In this document: one piece after another, positions 55,684 to 64,000 of the stretch
Numbering within the stretch: the first letter of the stretch is position 1
Layout of the letters: each line of letters starts with the position of its first letter
Assembly: GCA_018240065.1 (NCBI GenBank)
Contig: JAFEGH010000006.1
Span: forward strand, 62,001-126,000
DNA: 64,000 nt
From: Verrucomicrobiota bacterium
GTDB lineage: Bacteria; Chlamydiota; Chlamydiia; Chlamydiales; Rhabdochlamydiaceae
Reading direction: 5' to 3'
The notes under the pieces: generated by a model
The model's database searches: none
What the model saw: only the letters and a program-made list of their open reading frames with translations
What the model was told of the DNA's origin: nothing
Position numbers and translations under genes: made by a program

Positions 55684-56607
55684 ATGATGGTCATCGGTTA
55701 TCTTCTCTCTTCGGCGCTTCTGGCCGCTATCGCTAACTTCTTTTTCCGAAGAAATATGGAACATGGGGGTTCTTCGAAGGCTTTCTTGAGTCTTTATTTC
55801 CTTTTCTCCCTGTTCTTTTCCATTCTGTTCTCTCCCCAGATTTTTCACGCGCCTTTCAGTCCAGTCATGGCTGGAGTAGGAGCGGTTGCTGGAATTCTTA
55901 GTTATCTCATGCTGACATTTACTGCCCGCGCGCTGCAGCTCGGGCCTCCCGGCCTTACTTTCACTTTCCAGAACGCCAGCTGTATTTATCCCGGACTCCT
56001 CCTCAGTCTGTTTTTCGGAAAAGCATATGGATTTGTGATGACGCCCTGGATTCTTATGGGTTTCCTTCTCATTCTGGTAGGCCTTTTCATATCTGCAAGA
56101 GCGCTGGAAAAGGACACGCTCATCATCCAGGCCACTAAAGCTGTGTGGATGAAATGGATCCTCTATGCTATCGCCATGATGAGCGCGCAGGGGATCATCC
56201 TCTCGATATTTCAGTGGAGGGTTTTGCTGATGAACTGTCGAGCCGACTTACACTGGCTGCTTCCCTGGCCGTGCCAAACGGAAGAGGATATCTGGTTCAT
56301 GCCGGCATTTTTTGCCATTCCCGCCCTAATCCAGCTTTGTGCTTTCTGGAAAGCTGAGAGAAGGAATTTTAAGCTGCGTGAAGCGGTGTTTGGATCCTCT
56401 GCGGGAGTGCTCAATTGCATCTGCACCGTGCTCCTACTGCTTTCGACCAAAGATAGCGGTCCTCTCAAGATAGAGATGATCTTTCCTTTGTTTACGGTCT
56501 CAGTGATTCTGTTCTGTAATCTCTGGGGCTGGAAGATCTATAAGGAAAGGGTGAAGTGGTTAGGAATCAGCCTGTGCATCCTGGGCGTGCTTGTCGGCCT
56601 TATTTGA
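55684..56607 (+). CDS. DMT-superfamily (EamA-like) transporter
   Basis: 308 residues from the ATG at 55684, which is preceded by AAAGGAGGTGA, an almost complete anti-16S match. Ten hydrophobic segments in two halves, opening IGYLLSSALLAAIANFFFRR, with LQLGPPGLTFTFQNASCIYP in the position of the EamA motif and a closing WLGISLCILGVLVGLI. Drug/metabolite transporters of this type move amino acids, nucleotides or other small molecules. The second half contains a long loop with W-x-P-W-P-C. Converges on the CsaA-like gene with 2 bp between stops. Confidence 0.75.
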   Translation: MMVIGYLLSSALLAAIANFFFRRNMEHGGSSKAFLSLYFLFSLFFSILFSPQIFHAPFSPVMAGVGAVAGILSYLMLTFTARALQLGPPGLTFTFQNASCIYPGLLLSLFFGKAYGFVMTPWILMGFLLILVGLFISARALEKDTLIIQATKAVWMKWILYAIAMMSAQGIILSIFQWRVLLMNCRADLHWLLPWPCQTEEDIWFMPAFFAIPALIQLCAFWKAERRNFKLREAVFGSSAGVLNCICTVLLLLSTKDSGPLKIEMIFPLFTVSVILFCNLWGWKIYKERVKWLGISLCILGVLVGLI

Positions 56608-56609
56608 GC

Positions 56610-56951
56610 TCAATAAAGCCTGCCGCCGACGATCGCGTTTTCATTTTCGGGTTCGATGAGAATGATGTGTCCTTCTCTATCAGGAACTCCCAGGGTCAAG
56701 ACCTCTGAGACGAAGGGGCCGATCTGGCGAGGAGGGAAGTTGACAACGGCAAGGACTTTTTTGCCGATCAGGCTGGATGGTTTGTAAAGCTTTGTAATCT
56801 GAGCACTCGATCGTTTCGTTCCAATCTCTGGACCGAAGTCGATCGTCAGCTTGTAGGCAGGCTTCCTCGCTTCAGGAAAGTCTTCCGCGTTTACGATGAT
56901 TCCGACGCGGATGTCCAATTTAAGAAAATCATCTATCGTTGCCATACTCAT
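56610..56951 (-). CDS. csaA: CsaA-like tRNA-binding-domain protein
   Basis: 113 residues from the ATG at 56951, whose ATGA overlaps the stop of the exonuclease gene. The single OB-fold domain DDFLKLDIRVGIIVNAEDFP, then LTIDFGPEIGTKRSSAQI, VLAVVNFPPRQIGPFVSEVL and GHIILIEPENENA match CsaA of Bacillus, a dimeric protein with tRNA-binding and proposed chaperone/secretion roles. Related in fold to the MetRS C-terminal domain encoded at the start of the window. Confidence 0.9.
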   Translation of the reverse strand: MSMATIDDFLKLDIRVGIIVNAEDFPEARKPAYKLTIDFGPEIGTKRSSAQITKLYKPSSLIGKKVLAVVNFPPRQIGPFVSEVLTLGVPDREGHIILIEPENENAIVGGRLY

Positions 56952-57649
56952 ACTAACAGTCCAAGTTTTTCGAAATTCTCTTTGAGCTCCTGGTTCTCTG
57001 CTTTGTCGAAGGCCCCGCTGGAGGCGAGCCATGCGACATAGTCCTTCGGGACCTCTGAGAGGGCCTTTCCCTGGTGCTTGCCAAAGGGCATTTTGGAAAG
57101 CACCTGGGGACGGGAGAGCAGCTCCAGGACTTTTTCAATCGTAAGATCATCGATCATCGCTGAGAAGACCTGGTGGAGGACGATCACGTCATCAAGAGCG
57201 CGGTGGGCCTGATTGGCGGGAAATCCATATACTTCCCGCAGAGATTGCAGAGTATGGCGAGGCAGGTCGGTGCGGTATTTGCGAGACCATTTTAAGGTAT
57301 CGATAAAACGATACGCGGGGAACTCAAGACTGGCGCGTTTGAACTCCTGCTCGAGGAAGAGTTTATCGAACGCGTCGTTGTTGTGCGCGATCAGGACAGT
57401 CTCAGAAGGGCAGAAGGCGACAAATTCTTCTGCAATAGCGCGAAAGCCTGGAGCATCTGCGACCATTTCATTGCTGATATGGTGGATGGCTGTGGCCTCC
57501 GGGGGGATTGGCATGCCGGGATTGATGAGCTTGCAGAAGGTGCGATTTTCAACAGGATCGAATGCGGCAAGCTCGATGATCCGGTCCTTGTCATTGCGAA
57601 CTCCGGTCGTTTCGGTATCGTAGTAAATGGGCCGCAGCGCTTTTGCCAT
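56948..57649 (-). CDS. DnaQ-like 3'-5' exonuclease with C-terminal DUF3820 domain
   Basis: 233 residues from the ATG at 57649 (GGAAGAG upstream; longer frames cross the divergent promoter region). DEDDh motifs: YDTETTG, HNNDAFDKLFL and HRALDDVIVLHQV. The last 50 residues MPFGKHQGKALSEVPKDYVA with WLASSGAF form a DUF3820 domain, often joined to such exonucleases. It should degrade single-stranded DNA or RNA; it is not obviously the Pol III epsilon subunit. Translationally coupled to csaA. Divergent from the phospholipase D-like gene across 108 bp. Confidence 0.9.
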   Translation of the reverse strand: MAKALRPIYYDTETTGVRNDKDRIIELAAFDPVENRTFCKLINPGMPIPPEATAIHHISNEMVADAPGFRAIAEEFVAFCPSETVLIAHNNDAFDKLFLEQEFKRASLEFPAYRFIDTLKWSRKYRTDLPRHTLQSLREVYGFPANQAHRALDDVIVLHQVFSAMIDDLTIEKVLELLSRPQVLSKMPFGKHQGKALSEVPKDYVAWLASSGAFDKAENQELKENFEKLGLLV

Positions 57650-57757
57650 AACTCTTCCTATGCTTGTAATTAAGGCGATTATAGACAAACGCAAGAAATA
57701 ATTGCATGGATTCCTTTGGAGGTGTATGACTTTTGGGATGTTTTCACGGAGGATCCC

Positions 57758-58357
57758 ATGAAGAGAATGATTTATGCTCTCATCGCTGCTGTTTGCACCG
57801 TTGCGGCATCGGCGCCCGTCCATTCACAGGATAACGAACCGATCGCCAATTATGAGGTTTTATTTTCTCCGGAAGATCAGGTTGATGACAAATTGATCTC
57901 TTTGATCTCAGCGGAAAAGAAGAGCGTGAGAGCGGCCGTCTATTGCCTCATGCATCGCGGTATTGCCAAGGCTCTCATCGATGCGCATAAGAGGGGAGTC
58001 AAGGTGGAAGTGATCGTCGATCCCTATTCTATCAAATCCCGCTCACCGGTGAATAAAATGGGTGCGGAGGAACTTTCCGTGTTCGTTTGGAACCCCCCTG
58101 AGCAAATCAAAGAGTCCAGAAACGGAAAAAAAGTGAAGCAGAAGAAACCTCTGATGCATGACAAGTTTTGCGTGCTTGGCGACAGCACAGTATGGACCGG
58201 GTCGTTCAACTTTACTTTTGAAGGAGCAAACAGAAATCGGGAGAATGTCGTGGTCCTCGAAAATGCCCAGGTTGCGGCTAAGTACCTTGCCGAGTTCGAG
58301 AGGCTCAAAAAAACCGGGTGCATCTCTCTGAGCGACTACCTTGTCAGAAAGAACTGA
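57758..58357 (+). CDS. Secreted phospholipase D-like / Nuc endonuclease-type protein
   Basis: 199 residues from the ATG at 57758 (GGAGG 5 nt upstream). Signal peptide MIYALIAAVCTVAASAPVHS. A single HKD motif H-x-K-x4-D is in LMHDKFCVLGDSTVWTGSFN, with AAVYCLMHRGIAKALIDAH and VKVEVIVDPYSI earlier, the Nuc/PLDc_2 layout in which two monomers share one active site. Possible substrates are phospholipids or nucleic acids. Chlamydiae carry several PLD-like proteins thought to act on host lipids; here export is to the periplasm or beyond. Confidence 0.88.
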   Translation: MKRMIYALIAAVCTVAASAPVHSQDNEPIANYEVLFSPEDQVDDKLISLISAEKKSVRAAVYCLMHRGIAKALIDAHKRGVKVEVIVDPYSIKSRSPVNKMGAEELSVFVWNPPEQIKESRNGKKVKQKKPLMHDKFCVLGDSTVWTGSFNFTFEGANRNRENVVVLENAQVAAKYLAEFERLKKTGCISLSDYLVRKN

Positions 58358-58444
58358 TAAACAGAGTGTAAAATCTACTTTTTACTTCTCATTTTTCCCT
58401 ATTGAAGTTATCCTTTTTTCAAATTTATTGAACTGGAGTTTTCC

Positions 58445-58606
58445 ATGTTGAGATTCTCCCTGGCCGTGCTCTTAGCGCTAGCGGGTGTCGTTTTTACCGG
58501 CTGCTATCAGATCCATTCCGATGACGATCTAAGGACGATCCCGGTGACCAATAACCCCAATATCGTCCCTAGCGGGGGTCAGAGACTTCCCTCAGCACCC
58601 ATGTGA
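58445..58606 (+). CDS. Tiny lipoprotein (53 residues)
   Basis: ATG at 58445 with GGAG 7 nt upstream. The product begins MLRFSLAVLLALAGVVFTGC, a type II signal peptide with lipobox F-T-G-C, and continues with a short polar tail (YQIHSDDDLRTIPVT, ending in SAPM) of about 33 residues. Such tiny lipoproteins often resemble entericidin-like or envelope-stress proteins; no closer match is recognised. It lies between the PLD-like gene and pdhA, 65 bp before the latter. Confidence 0.75.
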   Translation: MLRFSLAVLLALAGVVFTGCYQIHSDDDLRTIPVTNNPNIVPSGGQRLPSAPM

Positions 58607-58671
58607 TTGATTTAATTCAAAAGCTTGGTTACCTTTATGAAAAATCTGGATAACTCATAAACTGTTGGAAA

Positions 58672-59718
58672 ATGAAAAAAGAATCTCCCGTTAAATATCA
58701 TTTTTATCCCAGCGATGCCACTCAGGTAATCGCCCATCTCGGAAAGGAAGCGCTTCTCCAGCAGTTAAAAAAAATGTTGCTGATCCGTAATTTCGAGATC
58801 CGTTCCGAGGCTGCCTATCTTCAGGGCAAGATCGGGGGTTTTTTCCACTCCTACATGGGGCAGGAGGCCGTTCAGACGGCCGCTGTTTGTTCGATGGGGG
58901 TCGACCAATGGTGGTCGACCACTTACCGCTGCCATGCTCTGGCTCTCCTATTGGGCGCTACTCCTAACGAATTGCTCGCTGAACTCTTCGGTAGGGAAAC
59001 GGGGAATGCCAAGGGGCGCGGCGGATCAATGCACTTTTTCACCGAACGTCTGCTCGGCGGGTTCGGAATCGTCGGCGGTCAAATTCCTATCGGCACCGGC
59101 GCTGCCTTTACAATTAATTACCTCAAATCGGTGCCTGAGCTTAAAGGCCGCAAAAATTGCGACGTCTCTGTCTGCTTCATGGGCGACGGCGCTGTCGCGC
59201 AGGGTTCATTCCATGAGTCGCTGAACCTAGCCTCCCTTTGGGATCTTCCCTGTATTTATGTGATCGAGAACAATCAATGGGGCATGGGTACGCACGTCAA
59301 TCGCGCCATCTGCGTCGAACCAATCGCGGAAAATAAGGCTGCGAGCTTCAACATGAAGAGCTATACCTTTGACGGCATGGACTTCTTCAACTGCTACGTT
59401 GGTTTTAAGCATGTGTTTGAGGAGATGAAGAAAACCTCCCGTCCCGTCCTCATCGAAGTCGTCACAGAGCGATTCCGAGGACACTCCATTTCTGATCCTG
59501 CCGTCTACAGATCCAAAGATGAATTGAATACCTGCATGGCCAGAGACCCGCTCATCATCATGTTCAAGAACCTCGAGAGCGCAGGTCTTCTGACTGAAGA
59601 GCAGTACCATGAGATGGACAAAGAACAAAAGGACATCGTCATGGCAGCCGTGAAATTTGCCGATGAGAGTCCCTGGCCCGATCCGATTACCCTCGAAGAA
59701 GATGTTTTTGCCCCATAA
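58672..59718 (+). CDS. pdhA: Pyruvate dehydrogenase E1 component subunit alpha
   Basis: 348 residues. FFHSYMGQEAVQTAAV, YRCHALALLLGATPNELLAE, GRGGSMHFF and the thiamine-diphosphate motif CFMGDGAVAQGSFHESLNLA followed by IENNQWGMGT; the phosphorylation-loop region is RFRGHSISDPAVYRSKDEL. With PdhB it decarboxylates pyruvate and passes acetyl groups to PdhC. First of three genes in order pdhA-pdhB-pdhC, as in C. trachomatis. No lpd (E3) gene follows in the window. Confidence 0.97.
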   Translation: MKKESPVKYHFYPSDATQVIAHLGKEALLQQLKKMLLIRNFEIRSEAAYLQGKIGGFFHSYMGQEAVQTAAVCSMGVDQWWSTTYRCHALALLLGATPNELLAELFGRETGNAKGRGGSMHFFTERLLGGFGIVGGQIPIGTGAAFTINYLKSVPELKGRKNCDVSVCFMGDGAVAQGSFHESLNLASLWDLPCIYVIENNQWGMGTHVNRAICVEPIAENKAASFNMKSYTFDGMDFFNCYVGFKHVFEEMKKTSRPVLIEVVTERFRGHSISDPAVYRSKDELNTCMARDPLIIMFKNLESAGLLTEEQYHEMDKEQKDIVMAAVKFADESPWPDPITLEEDVFAP

Positions 59719-59754
59719 AATGGGTTTTGAATCATGCCCATACAAGGAGAGAAA

Positions 59755-60735
59755 ATGGCGATGCAGTTAGTGGAGATGCGCGAAGCGATACGACAAGCGA
59801 TCGATGAAGAAATGCAGCGCGATCCCACCGTTTTTGTCATGGGTGAAGAAGTCGCGGAATACAACGGCGCCTACAAAGTCACTAAAGGGATGCTCGATAA
59901 GTGGGGTCCTAAGCGCATCATCGACACTCCGATCGCAGAGCTAGGCTTTGCCGGGCTTGCCGTCGGCGCTGCGATGACCGGCCTTCGCCCTATCGTCGAG
60001 TTCATGAGCTTCAACTTCTCGTTCGTCGCGATCGACCAGATCGTCTCCAACGCGATCAAAATGCATTATATGTCCGGAAGCCGTTTCAACGTTCCGATCG
60101 TGTTCCGCGGACCTAATGGCGCTGCCGCGCAGGTCTCCTCCCAGCACTCCCATTGCGTCGAGGCGATCTATGGCAACTTTCCAGGACTGATCATTTTAGC
60201 CCCGAGCAACCCCTATGATGCCAAAGGGCTTTTAAAATCGGCTGTCCGCAACAACAATCCCGTTCTTTTCCTCGAGTGTGAACTTTCCTACAACGACAAG
60301 ATGGAGATCCCGACAGAGGAATATCTGATCCCGATCGGCAAGGCCAAAGTTGTGCGCGAAGGCAGACATGTGACGCTTGTCTCGCATAGCCGGATGGTTC
60401 AATTGTGCAGCCAGGCGGCCGAAGAGCTTGCGAAGAAGGGGATCACAGTCGAGCTGATCGACCTCCGGACTGTCAAGCCGCTTGATATCGCCACGATCGC
60501 CCAGTCCATCAAAAAGACCCACTGTTGCGTCCTCGTCGAAGAGGGGCATATCTTTTCCGGAATCTGCGCAGAAGTCGGCTTTCAGATCATCGAGCATTGC
60601 TTTGATGAACTTGACGCACCCCTTGTCCGCGTCTGCCAAAGAGAAACGCCGATGCCCTATTCCAAAACATTGGAAAAACAGACGATGCCGACCAAAGAAC
60701 GGATCATTGCTGCAATTGAACAAGTTTTAGCCTAA
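59755..60735 (+). CDS. pdhB: Pyruvate dehydrogenase E1 component subunit beta
   Basis: 326 residues from the ATG at 59755, chosen because AAGGAG lies 6 nt upstream. MREAIRQAIDEEMQRDPTVF, GEEVAEYNGAYKVTKGML, IDTPIAELGFAGLAVGAAMT and PIVFRGPNGAAAQVSSQHSH are standard E1-beta signatures. ELIDLRTVKPLDIATI leads into the transketolase C-terminal domain. Starts 36 bp after pdhA and ends 10 bp before pdhC, so one operon. Confidence 0.97.
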   Translation: MAMQLVEMREAIRQAIDEEMQRDPTVFVMGEEVAEYNGAYKVTKGMLDKWGPKRIIDTPIAELGFAGLAVGAAMTGLRPIVEFMSFNFSFVAIDQIVSNAIKMHYMSGSRFNVPIVFRGPNGAAAQVSSQHSHCVEAIYGNFPGLIILAPSNPYDAKGLLKSAVRNNNPVLFLECELSYNDKMEIPTEEYLIPIGKAKVVREGRHVTLVSHSRMVQLCSQAAEELAKKGITVELIDLRTVKPLDIATIAQSIKKTHCCVLVEEGHIFSGICAEVGFQIIEHCFDELDAPLVRVCQRETPMPYSKTLEKQTMPTKERIIAAIEQVLA

Positions 60736-60745
60736 GAGACTGACT

Positions 60746-62044
60746 ATGCCTTTTACCCTGACGATGCCGAAGCTCTCACCCACTATGGAAGAAGGGACCA
60801 TTGCGAAATGGCGCAAAAAAGAAGGCGATTATGTCAAAGCAGGTGACGTCCTCTTTGAAGTGGCCACCGATAAGGCCACTGTCGAGCATAGCGCGCTGGA
60901 TGCAGGGTTTATCCGCAAAATCCTTATCAAGGAAGGGGAATCTGCCATCGTGAACCAGCCCCTTGCGATCTTTACTGAAAAGCAGGACGAGAGCATCGAA
61001 GGCTACAAGCCGGAAGGGGAACTCCCGAAAGCCGCCGAGCCCAAGGCGGCCGCTGCCGAAGCTTCCGCTAAAGAAGCCGCTCCTGCTGCTAAACCTGCCG
61101 CTGCCGGCGCCATGATGCAGCCCGCTTTCGTCCCTGAGCCCCCACTGACCAAGTATGAATTCTCAGGCCCTGAAGGAGAGATCGAAGGACGCATCCCTGC
61201 CTCTCCGCTGGCTAAAAAATTGGCGCAGGAAAAAGGGATCGATCTGACAACAGTCAAAGGAACGGGCCCTCACGGAAGGATCATGAGCCGCGACCTGGAT
61301 CTGGGACAGCCCTCAGGGCCTGTCACCTTTGGCCGCAGAGAAACCCCGACAATCGCTCCGGGCACCTACGAAGAAATCCCTCTTTCCCACATCCGCAAGA
61401 TCATCGGCCAGCGTCTCCAGGAATCCAAGACATTCATCCCCCATTTTTACACCACGCAGGAAATCCTCGCCGATAAAATGGTCTCCTTGCGTGCAGAGTT
61501 ATCAACAGTAGGCCTTAAAGTCTCCTACAACGATTTCATCCTTCGTGCGACAGCTCTTGCCTTAAGAGAACATCCTAATGTGAATTCCGGGTTCAACTCA
61601 GTGAATCAGTCGATCATCCGTTTCAAGACGATTGACATCTCTGTAGCAGTCAGTGTTTCTGCCGGCTTGATCACACCGATTATCCGCCATGCCGATTTTA
61701 AAAATCTCGGACAGCTCTCACAGGAGATGAAGGTCCTTGCCGCAAAAGCGCGCGACGGCAAACTCATGCGCGAAGAGTATACCGGTGGATCCTTCACCGT
61801 TTCCAACCTGGGGATGTTTGGGATTTCCGAGTTCGTAGCGATCATTAACCCGCCTCAGGCGGCGATCCTTGCCATTGGAGGACTTGAAGACCGCGCTGTC
61901 GTCAAAGAAGGGCAGGTCGTGCCAGGTAAGACGATGAGGATCACCCTGTCCGCCGACCACCGCGTTCTTGATGGCGCCGATGCTGCCAAATTCCTCAAGA
62001 CAGTGCAAAAGTATCTCGAGAACCCTTCTCTTTTACTTCTATAA
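60746..62044 (+). CDS. pdhC: Dihydrolipoyllysine-residue acetyltransferase (E2 of pyruvate dehydrogenase)
   Basis: 432 residues with one lipoyl domain (residues 1-80, lipoylated Lys in VATDKATVEH), an Ala/Pro/Glu linker at about 90-130, a peripheral-subunit-binding domain at about 150-185 (RIPASPLAKKLAQEKGIDL, GTGPHGRIMSRDL) and the catalytic domain to the end, with the H-x3-D-G active site in LSADHRVLDGADAAKFL. It moves acetyl from E1 to CoA and forms the core of the complex. Only one lipoyl domain, as in many bacteria. Confidence 0.97.
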   Translation: MPFTLTMPKLSPTMEEGTIAKWRKKEGDYVKAGDVLFEVATDKATVEHSALDAGFIRKILIKEGESAIVNQPLAIFTEKQDESIEGYKPEGELPKAAEPKAAAAEASAKEAAPAAKPAAAGAMMQPAFVPEPPLTKYEFSGPEGEIEGRIPASPLAKKLAQEKGIDLTTVKGTGPHGRIMSRDLDLGQPSGPVTFGRRETPTIAPGTYEEIPLSHIRKIIGQRLQESKTFIPHFYTTQEILADKMVSLRAELSTVGLKVSYNDFILRATALALREHPNVNSGFNSVNQSIIRFKTIDISVAVSVSAGLITPIIRHADFKNLGQLSQEMKVLAAKARDGKLMREEYTGGSFTVSNLGMFGISEFVAIINPPQAAILAIGGLEDRAVVKEGQVVPGKTMRITLSADHRVLDGADAAKFLKTVQKYLENPSLLLL

Positions 62045-62052
62045 GAGAAAGC

Positions 62053-62979
62053 CTAAAGCCACTTCTTGCGCCTAAAGATGATCAGTGCCACTGCCGAGCA
62101 GATCGTGATCATCGATAGGATCAGGGCGAATGCGTGCGCATGCTTCATTAACGGAAGATCGATGTTCATTCCATAGATGCTTGCGATCATCGTGGGAATG
62201 TTGAAGATGATCGTCAGAGATGTGAGCAGTTTGATCGTTTTGTGGAGATTGTTCGTGAAAAGGATATTGTACGAATCCCGCAAGCTGCGGATCGTCTTGA
62301 CCGCAATCGAGCATAAAGTCTCCGATTGCTTGACGGCGTTCAACAAGTCTTCCAGCTGCTCCTGGTCCTTCTCATAGAGATTCGTATACCTTCCTGAGGT
62401 GATCCCCTCCAACACCCCCCGCGTCGGCTCGAGCGTGGAAAGGTACTGGTTCAGTATCTCCTCGTTCCTCGTCAGGACGGCGATATCATCGCTCTCCACA
62501 TTCGCCATCTCCTTTTCCTGGTCGAGGACGTTGTGTCTGACGCGCCTGATATGGGAAGTGAATTCCTGGGTGATGCGCAGCAGCAGGTTGATCATCAGCT
62601 TTGAGCGCTGCAGTGTGGAAAATTTCCCTTTTTTGCTCACGAAGCTGCGGATCAGATGGTTTTTTTGCGGAGAGATCGTGATGAAGTAATGGGTCGTGAG
62701 GATCATGGTGAAAGTGGTTGTATAGAGTCCGACTGCCACGTCATGTTCGACAGGGTGGCGGGTAAAGATCAGTACGTGGTTGTGGATCTTTTCGATGCGG
62801 GGGACCTCAAAACGGTCGAGGCTGTCCTGCACATCGGTGATCTCAAGGCCAGTCAGCTGGCAGATCTCGTCCAGATCGCCGCTTGTGGCCTCATCGATAT
62901 GGATCCAGCACCCTTCTTTTGGGGCTGGGAGAGAGAGGAAGTTTTCCTCTTTGGCTGTCTTGAAATAGTATTCGATCAT
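62053..62979 (-). CDS. corA: CorA-family magnesium/divalent cation transporter
   Basis: 308 residues. A soluble N-terminal funnel domain of about 245 residues with long helices (LRSIVVK-like linker, RRVRHNVLDQEKEMANVES), then two TMs separated by the signature Y-G-M-N in TMIASIYGMNIDLPLMKHA. The tail ends with basic RRKKWL. CorA pentamers conduct Mg2+. GGGAG precedes the ATG. Convergent with pdhC (9-bp gap). Confidence 0.93.
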   Translation of the reverse strand: MIEYYFKTAKEENFLSLPAPKEGCWIHIDEATSGDLDEICQLTGLEITDVQDSLDRFEVPRIEKIHNHVLIFTRHPVEHDVAVGLYTTTFTMILTTHYFITISPQKNHLIRSFVSKKGKFSTLQRSKLMINLLLRITQEFTSHIRRVRHNVLDQEKEMANVESDDIAVLTRNEEILNQYLSTLEPTRGVLEGITSGRYTNLYEKDQEQLEDLLNAVKQSETLCSIAVKTIRSLRDSYNILFTNNLHKTIKLLTSLTIIFNIPTMIASIYGMNIDLPLMKHAHAFALILSMITICSAVALIIFRRKKWL

Positions 62980-63200
62980 CGCCGGCTCCCGGGGACACCG
63001 ACGGTCTCCCTTCCCTTACCCTATGGCAGATGAGCGATTTTCTGTATATACTTGGGAGTAATCTAAAAAGTCACACGAAGTCTTTATCCTGAAAGCTGCA
63101 TCCAGGTCGGTTGCCGGAAACGGGATAGGAGAGGCATCTTCACGAACGCAAATTTGATTAGTGTAGGTTCCCGATGTTTTTGTGCATGCCAAGTTTAGGT

Positions 63201-64000
63201 TTAATGATTTGAATAGTGTGTTTTGTCATGAGAACCGCCCATCAGACTCATACTCAAAGCAAACATCAAAATTAATAGAGTAATGGCAATGGCCGCCTGT
63301 TGCTTTCGATCTAAACTTAAAACTGTCGACGGACTCGTTCTTGGAACGATAGCAGTCTCTTCGACACGTTTATCCGTAGCGGAAATCTCCTCACGGGCGA
63401 TCTTCGGAATTTGGTAGGTTCCAGTGGCGCTTTCGATAGAATCCGCGGAAATCTTGTTAATTAAAAGAACAAGGCCTGCGTTGATACCTTTCGATCCTTC
63501 CGACTGCGCGCTAAGATGGGGAGTACTTTGAATCAATTCTCCAAGTCGGAATAGATTCTGAAGAGCGCTATCTAACTTTTCTTTTGAATTCTTCGTAAAA
63601 AAGGCATTGAGAGCATCGTCGGTCATGATTCCTTGCTGATCTAATGTATCAGCAAGATTGATCAATAGGTCAAATCCTAAACTTTTTCGTAAGAGGGAGA
63701 TGATTTCTTCGCATTGCTCGAATTGAAGGCCTAAGACAGGCCCATGTTCATCCTGATCTGCTTGTGCAGAGAGCTTCATGATCTTTTCAGCAATCATTTT
63801 TGCTTCAGGATTGCCTCCCATGATTTTATTGAGCAGATTTACAACAGCTCTGGCACCCCCTGTCTTAATGGCATCTCTCAGAATCTGTTCCAGCAGCATT
63901 TGTTCGCCGACCAGCAGGGCGGTTGATAAAATGGCTGAAGCATGCTTTCCAAACGACAAAGACGGAAGGGCGAGCTCTCCATTAATAGAAACATCAGGGA
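63201..64000 (-). CDS. Membrane-anchored protein of unknown function (N-terminus outside window)
   Basis: The frame is open to the window edge: residues PDVSINGELALPSLSFGKHA precede the first possible internal start (TTG 63959), so the gene probably begins beyond base 64000. Visible part is about 266 residues, helical (LLEQILRDAIKTGGARAVVN, ADTLDQQGIMTDDALNAFF), with one TM near the C-terminus (AAIAITLLILMFALSMSLMG) and a short His-rich tail. This tail-anchored layout is common among chlamydial inclusion-membrane or envelope proteins, but no family is recognised. Confidence 0.7.
   Translation of the reverse strand, partial: PDVSINGELALPSLSFGKHASAILSTALLVGEQMLLEQILRDAIKTGGARAVVNLLNKIMGGNPEAKMIAEKIMKLSAQADQDEHGPVLGLQFEQCEEIISLLRKSLGFDLLINLADTLDQQGIMTDDALNAFFTKNSKEKLDSALQNLFRLGELIQSTPHLSAQSEGSKGINAGLVLLINKISADSIESATGTYQIPKIAREEISATDKRVEETAIVPRTSPSTVLSLDRKQQAAIAITLLILMFALSMSLMGGSHDKTHYSNH

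Noticed and set aside
57650-57823. Upstream extension of the exonuclease
   Set aside because: Residues before MAKALRPIYYDTETTG are not family-like and would cross the divergent promoter and the start of the PLD-like gene.

Overview
The window looks like chromosomal DNA of a member of the Chlamydiota, most likely an environmental (Parachlamydiales-type) species rather than a human Chlamydia. The evidence is gene order as I recall it from Chlamydia trachomatis: metG next to recD2 (CT032-CT033), pepF-groES-groEL (CT112-CT110) with a Nif3/YbgI gene close by (CT108), an HU/IHF gene followed by a hypothetical, accA and an MsbA-like ABC exporter (CT267-CT264), and pdhA-pdhB-pdhC (CT245-CT247). The pathogens lack most of what lies between these blocks: class III nucleotide cyclases, OprB and BBP7 outer-membrane proteins, a tripartite drug pump, an ovothiol-type methyltransferase. 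The species assignment is inference; no rRNA gene is present.

Layout. 1-3.3 kb: the 3' part of metG, recD2 (convergent) and tRNA-Asn(GTT). 3.4-13.9 kb: an accessory cell-envelope region with an OprB porin / exported formamidase / small exported protein operon, a BBP7 outer-membrane protein interrupted by an amber codon, an exported cupin, an NlpC/P60-like frame without a normal start codon, a 732-residue protein of unknown function, an exported 2-oxoglutarate oxygenase-like protein and a coiled-coil protein ending in a starch-binding-like domain. 14-23.2 kb (all minus): release factor 3, a DUF6314 + flavin monooxygenase pair, an exported class C beta-lactamase-like enzyme and an EmrA/EmrB/TolC-type efflux operon. 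23.3-36.4 kb: an M29-like metallopeptidase overlapping an OvoA-C-terminus-like methyltransferase, an exported glycosyltransferase-like protein, a divergent protein-kinase-like protein, an exported histidine phosphatase, two tandem dCache-HAMP-cyclase receptors, a methyltransferase, a helical protein with a repeated W-G-x2-H-x2-D-D motif, and a lipoprotein.

36.4-49.5 kb is mainly housekeeping: alcohol dehydrogenase, POT peptide transporter, AsmA-like protein, groES-groEL, oligoendopeptidase F, HPr, bifunctional nuclease, rpiA, Nif3, tyrS and HU/IHF. 49.8-64 kb holds an L,D-transpeptidase, accA, an MsbA-like exporter with an EF-hand-like loop, a second W-G-x2-H-x2-D-D protein, a DMT transporter, a DnaQ-like exonuclease overlapping a CsaA-like protein, a secreted phospholipase D-like protein, a 53-residue lipoprotein, pdhABC, corA and a membrane-anchored protein cut by the window edge.

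Structure outside genes includes a dispersed palindrome family (CAAACAGCTTCAAAAC / GTTTTGAAGCTGTTTG) mostly at gene ends, a 160-bp near-palindrome ending 8 nt before the HPr start codon, a perfect 19-bp inverted repeat spanning the pepF leader, and several intrinsic terminators. All assignments come from reading motifs; no database search was run.
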